Shown: positions 10,942-18,828 of the stretch, one piece after another
How the letters are laid out: each line of letters starts with the position of its first letter
How positions within the stretch are numbered: the stretch's first letter is position 1
Source: Leishmania donovani
Taxonomy: Eukaryota; Euglenozoa; Kinetoplastea; Trypanosomatida; Trypanosomatidae
Reading direction: 5' to 3'
Length of the DNA: 64,000 bases
Assembly: GCF_000227135.1 (NCBI RefSeq)
Contig: NC_018244.1
Span: 384,734-448,733 of the forward strand
Position numbers and translations under genes: made by a program
Notes under the pieces: generated by a model
Seen by the model: only the letters and a program-made list of their open reading frames with translations
Database searches by the model: none
Told to the model about the DNA's origin: nothing

Positions 10942-11829
10942 ATTGCCCTCTGACGAAACAGAGAACAGACCATGCTAGGACAGCGTCGTTCTAACTGCGT
11001 ACGCGCACGATGATTCCGTTTTTCCGCCACGGAGGCGTGAGGGAGAGCAACGCATGCGCGTAGAGAGAAGGAGGGAGAGGAAGAGTTGCAGTGACGCGTG
11101 AGCGGCTCTCGTAGTATGCTACTGTCCTATATACTCTGAAGGCTGCTGAGTGTACGCAGAAGGAGCGAGAGAGGGCAAATCCTTGCAATCGAGGCAGAAT
11201 CCTGAGTGTTGCTATCAGTTGCGACTACGCAAAAGCTCAGAAGGTGAGGTGGGGTGGGAAAAGGGTAAGAGAGAAGGTACGATATCAACACCGACCTTCA
11301 CGCTAGACTCACCATGTTGCATGCGCTCTCGTGCGGTAATCTTTCTCCTCTACAACAATGTCTGCGTCCAGCACTTCTCTCTTTCATTTTTTTGTGGGTG
11401 GTAGTGGTTGTGGTTGCACGACTTTATCGGGTTAAACTCGTCATGTGAAAAACTGCCTTAGAAGGAAAACACACACACACACACATACAGAAAACAGCAA
11501 CCACAACAAGAGCCACAGCCGAAAAAAGACGGCGATTAATAACGTGCCTTGTATTCCTTCCCTCCCTCTCCCCGCACCCATGCGGTAGCCCACAATGTGG
11601 AGATATACACAGCAGAAGGGGGAGAGGGGAGAAGGGTGGTGGAGAGGGGTCTTGATTTTCTCACACAGCACCGCGTGCCCCTTGCGGCACTCAGACAACT
11701 CGTAAAAACAGAAAACAACAACGCCCGCGCTGAAACACATACACCGTTGCACACACACACACACACACACAAACATGCAGAGGGAAGGAAACGAAAGGTG
11801 AGGGAGGTGCACTGGAGGAGAAACGCGGT
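10942..11829. other. Intergenic region between ATP10-like gene and DBR1
   Basis: No gene is seen. The purine-rich plus-strand run at about 11037-11085 is a polypyrimidine tract on the minus strand and is the best candidate for the DBR1 trans-splicing signal. A CA repeat lies at about 11750-11772. Confidence 0.65.
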
Positions 11830-13539
11830 CTACTTGGGTGCCTTGAGGTACTCTGACTCCAGCTGCCGTAAAAGCGAAGGGAACACAGCCTTCTCATCCG
11901 CATCGGGGAGACCACCGCTGAGCCACCGGACGACGCCTTCATGGTCTACCAGCATCACATGCGGCAGAAGATAGTTGCGCAAGCCCAGCGTAGCGTAGAA
12001 CGGCTCCAGTAGCTGGCTGCCAACAAATGTGGAAGAGGCTATCAGGGCATTTTTGATCTCGTCTATGGATGGCTGCTCTCCAGATTCCGAAACTGTTGTT
12101 TGAGAAAGTGATTTGGCGAATCGGCTCACGTACAGACGCTGCACCCAGCGGTACTTGTAGACGTCAGCACTACGCAGCGAAATCACATCGATCGGCATCG
12201 ACCGCGACGATGAAGCGGCACGAGCAACGCTGCCGTCTTTCCCTGTCGGGCCCGATCTGGAGACGCCGCTCGTTGCTGTGCCCGCCTCTTGGGCTGAGGG
12301 GAAGATATACGGCAGGAGTCCTGGGCAGGTCGTGGCGTAGGCAAGCCGGCGCCAATGTATGTCGGCCTGAGAGCCGAACTTCTGCCCCAGTTGGGAGAAA
12401 ATGACTACAGCTGGCCGACGAAACATGGAGGGTGTCATCGTAGTGAACAACTCACTGGCCTTCGCGTTGTACGACTTACCGGCGCTGCCTCTCGCCTCTT
12501 GCACTGTCATAGATGGGAAATACGAGGCAAAAGGCCATGAGCTATGGCTGACAGACAGAAGTGTGGCCAGCTTCGATGTGGCAGCTGCGCTGAACGTGTT
12601 GGGAGAGCAAAACTGACGCATGTGTGCGCAACGAACGTGAGGAAACGTAGAGCTGATTTGAAACTGCAGGCCCTGCTGATTCAGCGCTACCGTCGAACCC
12701 CCCCGCTCCGCGAGATCGCCTTGCGCAGACGCTCCGACAGAAGGTGCAGGCTTGATCGACGAAGACGTCGAGGGCCTTTGTCGTGACGCGGTGCGCCGCT
12801 TGCGCGACAGAAACGGTGGGCCGCGCATCAGCTTGCTGTCTTGAATGATCTTGAGCTCGTTTGTGGCGTGCTCGTTGAAGTAGCGCAGCATTCGCTCCAG
12901 TTCATTGTCTACAGCGAAATCCATTCCGTATCGGAAGTACTTCAGCACCAGAAAAACATCGCGAGACAGAATCGGCTTGTCAAGATCCATCCCGACATCG
13001 CGAAAGATCAGCATCTTAGAGCGCTCTGCTTTGATTTTGGCCTCGATCCTTTTGCGTCGCTCCTCAGCTGCCGCATTGTAGGTCGGAAACGATGGCAGCC
13101 GCGAGTCCGACTCCATCTTGGATAGCTTCTGAAGAAACGGGTTAGAGGCACCCTCTTTCGCGTCGCATTGGCTCTCGAAATTCGCCTTACCGGACACATC
13201 GAACTTTGTGTTAACCTTCTTTCCAGCAAGATCGGTGGTGCTCGCGGAACCATCGCCCTGCTTTTCAGAGCCGTTACTCGAGGGGTTCGGCTCCTCGAAG
13301 AAATTGGTTTTACCGGGGCGGCGCGGCAACGCTGGAGGAGCCTCCTTCTCCTCTGCAAGAGCCCGCTTTCGCATATCTTTCTGTAGCTGCCGTAGCACTA
13401 CAGAAGGGTCCTCATCTTCTATGCAACCTCCGCTGCTGCTGGTGCTCTGAGTACTCGCTTTCCGCAGCGTCAGCAAGATGGCTGTGGAGTAGCCCACTTC
13501 ACTTCTCGAGTGAAACAGGGGCTGTAGACGCCGCTGCAT
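11830..13539 (-). CDS. ATP10-like mitochondrial ATP synthase assembly factor
   Basis: 569 aa. The N-terminus (MQRRLQPLFHSRSEVGYSTA) is rich in Arg and Ser and poor in acids, like a mitochondrial targeting sequence. The C-terminal half resembles the ATP10 family, which chaperones the membrane sector of ATP synthase. A hydrophobic strand follows MFRRPAVVIFSQLG (from residue 372), and near the end HVMLVDHEGVVRWLSGG (about 529-545) is followed by an acidic helix. That last block is the family's most recognisable feature: a thioredoxin-like strand with a residue pattern for describing passage of a 'message' from the outside. The middle (about 50-150) is polar and probably disordered. The call rests on pattern recognition of the C-terminal fold, so a more distant thioredoxin-fold protein remains possible. 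GC bias is weaker than in genes farther from the strand switch. Confidence 0.7.
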   Translation of the reverse strand: MQRRLQPLFHSRSEVGYSTAILLTLRKASTQSTSSSGGCIEDEDPSVVLRQLQKDMRKRALAEEKEAPPALPRRPGKTNFFEEPNPSSNGSEKQGDGSASTTDLAGKKVNTKFDVSGKANFESQCDAKEGASNPFLQKLSKMESDSRLPSFPTYNAAAEERRKRIEAKIKAERSKMLIFRDVGMDLDKPILSRDVFLVLKYFRYGMDFAVDNELERMLRYFNEHATNELKIIQDSKLMRGPPFLSRKRRTASRQRPSTSSSIKPAPSVGASAQGDLAERGGSTVALNQQGLQFQISSTFPHVRCAHMRQFCSPNTFSAAATSKLATLLSVSHSSWPFASYFPSMTVQEARGSAGKSYNAKASELFTTMTPSMFRRPAVVIFSQLGQKFGSQADIHWRRLAYATTCPGLLPYIFPSAQEAGTATSGVSRSGPTGKDGSVARAASSSRSMPIDVISLRSADVYKYRWVQRLYVSRFAKSLSQTTVSESGEQPSIDEIKNALIASSTFVGSQLLEPFYATLGLRNYLLPHVMLVDHEGVVRWLSGGLPDADEKAVFPSLLRQLESEYLKAPK

Positions 13540-14135
13540 CTGTGCGCTTTATAGAGTTTTCTGAAGCACGTGTGCGTGTGTGTGAAAGTTAATGAGAAGG
13601 GGGGAGAGGACGAAGCTGAGAAGGTAGCGTGGCTGCGACAGCAAACGGGGAAAGAGGCTGCCACGATGACAGGAGAGTTGGTGCCGAAACGTCTGCGGCT
13701 CACAGCTATTATCATCAACCCAACTTGCTCGAAAGAAGTGAGGGCTGAGCAGCTACTAAGCCGAGAAGTCCACCCACAGAAAAAAAAAGGCTGCATCACT
13801 AGGCGCTTACAAGAAAAAAAAGTACATTTCAATAGGTTTTGCATGAAACTTTGCTTGTTGTTGCGACATTTTACTTTTAAGCTTTTTCTTGTAGGCGCTT
13901 TACCGCGAGGACACAGGAATTTCTCCTGACATTGCGCTGTTTACCCGTTAGCTTCGTTTGACAAGCAAGAAGAGCAAGAATGAGCACGAGGATGAGAAGC
14001 TACCGAATGCTTTTCAGCAGCAAACGGCGTCTCGGGGTTCTGCAAGAAAAAAAAGCATATGATCTTTGCCGAGGAGCTGATGGCTATGGCGCGCACCAGA
14101 GGGGTCTATGCAAGCGAGCAGTCGATCTGAAGGCG
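13540..14135. other. Intergenic region
   Basis: No gene is seen between the 117-aa gene and the ATP10-like gene. It contains short A-runs on the plus strand, which are T-runs on the minus-strand RNA, and is AT-richer than more distal intergenic DNA. Confidence 0.6.
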
Positions 14136-14489
14136 CTACTTTTCGCTCTTTCTGCGAGCTTTATCAGCATGGAGTCGGCGAACATTCTTCACAGCTCCCA
14201 TGATCTGCTTTCGGAGATGCTTGAGACCCTTCTCACGCTTATTTACTACGTGTGCAAACTGAATCGAAGCGATCTCCTGAGCAAGATTCTTCGGGGCATG
14301 CTTCTCTGGCTTCGCGAGCCCTAGCGACTCCTCTAGTTGCGCCTGCTCGCTATTGCGATTGAGGAACTTCTGGCGCTTGCGTTGACGGGTTCCGCGGAGG
14401 CCTTTGGGTGTTTTCTTGCCAGCATTGCCGGCCTGAGCGTGTGTGACGATGGCAACACTTTTGGCTCCGCGTCCGAAACCTCGACCCAT
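14136..14489 (-). CDS. Small very basic protein, 117 aa, function unknown
   Basis: The start is set at MGRGFGRGAK. The 15 codons upstream are hydrophobic and not basic, unlike the rest, so they probably belong to the 5' UTR. The protein is Lys/Arg-rich throughout (for example RGTRQRKRQKF), with a central helix-like part (AQLEESLGLAKPEKHAPKNLAQEIASIQ) and a basic C-terminal helix. This composition is typical of nucleolar ribosome-biogenesis or ribosomal proteins, but I cannot assign a family. No membrane segment or signal is seen. It is the second gene of the minus-strand unit. Confidence 0.75.
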   Translation of the reverse strand: MGRGFGRGAKSVAIVTHAQAGNAGKKTPKGLRGTRQRKRQKFLNRNSEQAQLEESLGLAKPEKHAPKNLAQEIASIQFAHVVNKREKGLKHLRKQIMGAVKNVRRLHADKARRKSEK

Positions 14490-15454
14490 GGCGCAAGAGG
14501 GGAAAACTACTAGATCTACTCTAAGTGATAGCACAAAAATAAATCATAAGGACGAGGTGAGTAACAGGATAGGCAGAACGAAGTCAAGATTCAAGCCGGA
14601 ATCAGATGGATTTCAGCACCGTTGCGGCCTTTGGACCAGCTTTGCATGGCTGCTGCCAATGAGCTGCCACGAGTTCGCCCACCGGTACAGTTCTTCGCTT
14701 GGGGTAGAAGTCACGGGCAACACTGATGGCCAGAGCGTGCACTTTTGTCATCCTTCTATTACCATATCTTTTTTTTTTCTCAAGAGATATACACATAGAT
14801 TTTTTTTTTCGCAACCCAAAGGAGGTAGACCGCATAAAAAGGAGAAGGTGACAAAAGAATATATATATATATATATATACTCACGTCAACGATAAAAAAA
14901 AAACGCTCAGCATGCAACGGTTACTTGCCACAGCCGTGAGCAGCTTCGTGAAGGTACTGCTTCGCCCATCCAGTACAGTTCATCCCGGTTCTTTTGCACC
15001 TAATGGCTGCCGGCGAAGTGGCCTACATAGGTTATCACATGGATTGAGTAGAAAGACCTAATGGTGCTCACCTTTGCACAATACACAAAGAACCATCACG
15101 CATGCATGCAGATGGGCAATAAGGGTGACGGAGACAGTCCTAAAAAAAGCAGGATAGGTAGCACTAACCTCATAATGTATGAAGAGTAGGTTTTCACAGA
15201 GGGACGAAAAAAAGAGGAAGAAAGATGAGGGGAGAACAGAGAGCACAAGAAAGCGTAAAAAGAGAAAGCAAAGTGAGACAGCTGCATGCCCAACCTCGAT
15301 TGGGCGCAGGCAAGCACAAGCAATAAAACTACAACTCCAGCGCGTAAACGGTACCAACAATGAGTTCCAAAAGCTGAAGCAAAATGCACAATAAAGGAAG
15401 CAATGTAAAAAAAAAGTATGAATGAGTCTCTTTTCCGCGAGCGCACTCCGTCCG
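14490..15454. other. Intergenic region, AT-rich
   Basis: No gene is seen. It includes a (TA)n tract at about 14859-14879 and several T- and A-runs. It carries the 3' UTR of the 144-aa gene and the 5' UTR of the 117-aa gene. Confidence 0.6.
14859..14879. repeat. (AT)n microsatellite
   Basis: Uninterrupted alternating A and T, followed by a short A-run. Confidence 0.85.
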
Positions 15455-15889
15455 CTAGTAGACTTGACCATACCCTCGATTTGAATGCCCCTGATGCTGC
15501 TGGTGTATATACTGCGGGCCTGGCGTGTACTGTTGACCCTGCGGGTGCTGCTGCATATCGTTGTAGTTTTGCGTGTACGGAGCCTGCCGCACGCCGCCGT
15601 ATCCCGGGTCGCTGCCCATCGGCATCTGATCTGCATCATTCCCCGACTCGTTTGCCTCCTGCTGGCGAAACGACCTGGAGCGTTTCGCATTGCCATTACT
15701 GTTTTGTAAGCTTGCCGATGCTCGCATGCTACCGCGAATCGAGTGGATGCTCTTCGGCCGAGCATACTTTGGGTTCGGGTTGTCGTAGTACTCGTGGGTG
15801 ACCAGACGTTCCTTTTCCTTGTTGAAGAGCTTTTCGGTCTTGGTGGTAACACTCCCCCACCACATCGCGAACTTGGTACTGAACGACAT
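15455..15889 (-). CDS. 144-aa protein with Q/P/G/Y-rich tail, function unknown
   Basis: The start is placed at MSFSTKFAMWWGSV. The in-frame sequence upstream is Ser/Arg/Tyr-rich without domain character and lies in the strand-switch region. Residues 1-45 contain Trp, Lys and acidic residues that may fold. The rest is polar, ending in a tail of about 45 residues rich in Gln, Pro, Gly, Tyr and His (for example PGPQYIHQQHQGHSN). Such prion-like tails occur in RNA-granule proteins, but that is inference from composition. It is the first gene of the minus-strand unit, with its start codon 1.6 kb from that of META2 on the other strand. Confidence 0.7.
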   Translation of the reverse strand: MSFSTKFAMWWGSVTTKTEKLFNKEKERLVTHEYYDNPNPKYARPKSIHSIRGSMRASASLQNSNGNAKRSRSFRQQEANESGNDADQMPMGSDPGYGGVRQAPYTQNYNDMQQHPQGQQYTPGPQYIHQQHQGHSNRGYGQVY

Positions 15890-17345
15890 CGCAAAGCAAG
15901 CTATTCTGTAGTGTGAAAGGTGAGCGATGCTATCTTCTGAGTAACGAGGAGAGAAACGAGAGGAGGACAGGACAAAAAAGTACGAGGAGAAGGTCGGAGA
16001 GCGGTTCTTCCATGAGGAGCGAAGGCAAACGGACATTTGTGGTGCGCACGAATAGTAGGGGCGACGTAGGGAGATCCTGTACGGTGTGACCCTGTTACTC
16101 ACGGACCATCACTTTCAGTATTTCTTTCGATAAGGGGTGTACCTTGGGGCATTTATATTCTATTTGTTGCGGGAGCGCGACGACTGTGGGGAAACACTCC
16201 ATAAAGTGGGGTTCGTAGATTGGGTAACCGCGCGTCGTGCACACAAGTTTAGAAGCTTTCAACATGCTTCAAAGTGTGCTCAAGAAAAAGAGCTCTGTAA
16301 GCTCATTCTTGTGGCCGGCAATACTACAATTATGAGGCTGCGGCTCGCGCATGAACTCCCTTTGCTTCGGTGAAAAGCAAGCGACAGCTCGGAAAGTCAA
16401 GAGATGCGTTTGCCGCACGAGCTCCGTGGAACAGTGTTTGTGCCTAAAAGCTGTGTCTTTGACAGAAGGTGGTTATCGGGGGAGGGGCAAGACCTGCTGG
16501 CGAGCGGTAATCAGAGATGGAGTTCGCAAGAGTAGCGAGGGGGCATCAAGGTTTGAAAAGAACAAAGTTATCAAATACACAGTTGGAGGGCATGATGGAT
16601 TGCGTGGGTTGGGTGGGAAGAAGGCATATCGTCGCGTGGAATCGATTTCAGTTAGCACGGGTGCCGGTGTGACAAGGCTGTGATCACACTTGTGGTTGAG
16701 CCGGTTGGATCAAACTGGGGAGGGGGGCATCGAAAGAGAGGGGGAGGCAGAGACTGGCAGTTGATGCAGTGGTAGAAATGTTGCATGACTGCACTGTGGC
16801 TTTCTCGTTCCAACACCGAACATGACGGAGGTCAAGCACGCAACGAACACCTTTTACTTCGCCACGCTAGGAGTTGATACTTGCACTTTTCTGAAGATAA
16901 ACAGTAATTTTAAGCAGGGGGGGGGGAGTAAATCAGCGTCTCTTGTCCAATTGCCATGCCAAGCGTATAGGTGTGAGCGTGGAGAAGGCTTGATTTTCCT
17001 TCTTCAGCTCACGCTTTCCGTCGAGTCAAAAAAGCATTTTCTGAAAGGTGGCCGATTTTTTTTTCCTTGCCTACGCTGGATCACTCGTCCTCAGTAGACC
17101 ACCAGCGCATCATCAGAAGTCACTATGCGGAAAAGGGCACACTTAAAATACCAAACCCCAAGGAGGCTAGAGAACACTTTTTTTCAGCTTCGTGCCATCG
17201 CGACTGCGTTACCACAAATATGCTGCCTCTTCAGCTACTCCGTCTTCTGTTCTCGCCGCGTCTTTACTCCTTTTTCCTCACGGTCACCCTTACTATTGCA
17301 CGTGAAAGAAAAGTCGCTCTTTTCGTTTGGTTTTAGGCTTCTGAG

Positions 17346-17366
17346 AATCTACTTTTTTTCTTTCAG
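17346..17366 (+). promoter_or_regulatory. Candidate spliced-leader acceptor for META2
   Basis: A T/C tract ends in TTTCAG with AG at 17365-17366. It is followed by a CA repeat and then, at 17494, by the META2 ATG. That would give a 127-base 5' UTR. This is inferred from the usual tract-AG arrangement. Confidence 0.55.
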
Positions 17367-17386
17367 TTGTTCGCAACTTCTATTTG

Positions 17387-17387
<1 letters not shown>

Positions 17388-17420
<33 letters not shown>
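17388..17420 (+). repeat. (CA)n microsatellite in the META2 leader
   Basis: An uninterrupted CA run of about 33 bases between the candidate acceptor AG and the start codon. It would be transcribed into the mature 5' UTR. Confidence 0.9.
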
Positions 17421-17426
<6 letters not shown>

Positions 17427-17493
17427 TTCACAGCCACAACTGTTGCATTCGACTCTAGATATCAATACCGAGCGAGAAGAAACCGAAGCAGCC

Positions 17494-18828
17494 ATGACCA
17501 CCGCTGACGATGTTTGCGGCGCGTACACTCTTTCTCACTGCGACGGAAGGGTAGCGCCGACAAAGGCGATCCTGACCATTCACCGCTGTGGGGAAACACT
17601 TACAGCGCATGCCACTGTTGCAAATGACCTGCGCGGAACGGTCCAGTACGAAAACTGCCACATCGTCGGCTCTCTGCATTCCACGGGCAACGAGGCCAGT
17701 CCCGCTGAGGAGTCGGTGGAGCAGGCTCTGAGCAAGGGATTTGCTGACGGATTCAATGTGGTGGTTGAGATTAACCAGGTTCTTCTTAAGAACGCCAACA
17801 GTTCTTTTGTTTTCGCGCGCTTATCGAAGCTTTCGGATCTCAATGGTGAGCACGCTATCATCGCGATCAACGACCAGCCGCCGAATCAGGAGATGACGAT
17901 GACCTTCACTCCCGACGGCAACGGTGGAAGCTTTGTCACTGCCAATATTGCGAATTCCCTGCGCGGCAACTGCCAGATCGATGCGGGTCTTCTGCGCGGT
18001 GACCTTGCAACAACACAGAGCGAAGCAGACGAGAGCTTGATGCAGGTGGAGAAGCTGATCAGCGAGGGATTTCATCAAGGGTTCCATGTTTGCACGAACG
18101 AGTCAGGGATTCTGCTGCAGTCTTCCGAGGCCAACATCCAGCTGTGCCGGATTGTTAGCCACAACGACCTTGAGGGTGAGTATATGCTGAAGTCGTTCAA
18201 CGGTGCTGCTGTTCCCACACGCAACCAGCCGAGCATCGTTTTCAAGCCTGTCAACACAAACGAGGTAGAAATCTCCATTGTTGTGACTAATCGCATTCGC
18301 GGGACTGCTGCCCTGAATCAGAACGTATTGTCCTCTGAAGAGCCCCTCATGTCGACTCGCATGATGGGAACTGAGGAGGAGTCGCAGCTGGAGAACGCCT
18401 TCAACGTTGGTTTTCAGTACGGCCTCGAGACTATTTCCCACGGCAACGAGCTGACGCTGAAGAACCAGGATTGCAAATTTGTCTTGGTGAAAGCGGCGGC
18501 TCCAGCGGCCCAACACGGCGGCCCGACCTACAAAGGAACGTACTGCAACAAGTGCTTCAAAACCGAGGGTAACGGTCTACTATTCCGCATCGTCAACGAG
18601 CACGAGAAGAAGTGGGCGTTTTACAACGACACAGAAGATCTCCGGATCCGCGTGCGTGCCACGTTCGGCGCTCGCTCTAAGATTGAAGCTCTAGGCAACG
18701 CCAACATGTGCAAAGATGACGACGGCCGCTACGTCGTCGAGGTCACCGTGGATCCTCAGGCTACGGAGATGTTCATTCAAGGCGATGTGAACGGCTTCAG
18801 GGTGCTGTACGACGCTCAGCCCATTTAG
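17494..18828 (+). CDS. META2: META2: three META domains plus DUF1935
   Basis: 444 aa from MTTADDVCGAYTL. Three tandem META repeats of about 105 residues are visible. Each has an ANxxRG-like motif (VANDLRGT, IANSLRGN, VTNRIRGT), a helix ending in GF/GL (ALSKGFADGF, LISEGFHQGF, AFNVGFQYGL) and a closing strand (LLKNANSSFVF, LLQSSEANIQL, TLKNQDCKFVL). After a short Ala-rich linker, residues 340-444 match DUF1935, the small domain of kinetoplastid calpain-related proteins (CNKCFKTEGNGLLFRIV, KWAFYND, FIQGDVNGF). This is the published META2 architecture. META proteins resemble bacterial HslJ and have been linked to infectivity and stress tolerance. There is no calpain protease domain and no signal peptide. 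It is the first plus-strand gene. The frame is open upstream, but that part is pyrimidine-tract and CA-repeat sequence. Confidence 0.95.
   Translation: MTTADDVCGAYTLSHCDGRVAPTKAILTIHRCGETLTAHATVANDLRGTVQYENCHIVGSLHSTGNEASPAEESVEQALSKGFADGFNVVVEINQVLLKNANSSFVFARLSKLSDLNGEHAIIAINDQPPNQEMTMTFTPDGNGGSFVTANIANSLRGNCQIDAGLLRGDLATTQSEADESLMQVEKLISEGFHQGFHVCTNESGILLQSSEANIQLCRIVSHNDLEGEYMLKSFNGAAVPTRNQPSIVFKPVNTNEVEISIVVTNRIRGTAALNQNVLSSEEPLMSTRMMGTEEESQLENAFNVGFQYGLETISHGNELTLKNQDCKFVLVKAAAPAAQHGGPTYKGTYCNKCFKTEGNGLLFRIVNEHEKKWAFYNDTEDLRIRVRATFGARSKIEALGNANMCKDDDGRYVVEVTVDPQATEMFIQGDVNGFRVLYDAQPI

Larger units (their letters stand above)
15890..17493. promoter_or_regulatory. Divergent strand-switch region, candidate transcription start region
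   Basis: All genes to the left read on the minus strand and all genes to the right on the plus strand. In Leishmania such divergent regions are where RNA polymerase II initiates both polycistronic units, without canonical TATA-type promoters. The stretch is AT-richer than other intergenic DNA. It contains a G-run near 16917-16926 and long T-runs near 17055 and 17177, and has no convincing reading frame. I see no tRNA gene in it. Start-site positions cannot be read from sequence. Confidence 0.8.

Noticed and set aside
15058..15894. 278-codon minus-strand frame overlapping the 144-aa gene
   Set aside because: It runs out of frame through the 144-aa gene and its 3' UTR. The second half is F/L/S/C-rich UTR translation.
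17125..17493. 123-codon N-terminal extension of META2
   Set aside because: It covers the pyrimidine tract, the candidate splice acceptor and the CA repeat (poly-His/Thr), so it is leader DNA.
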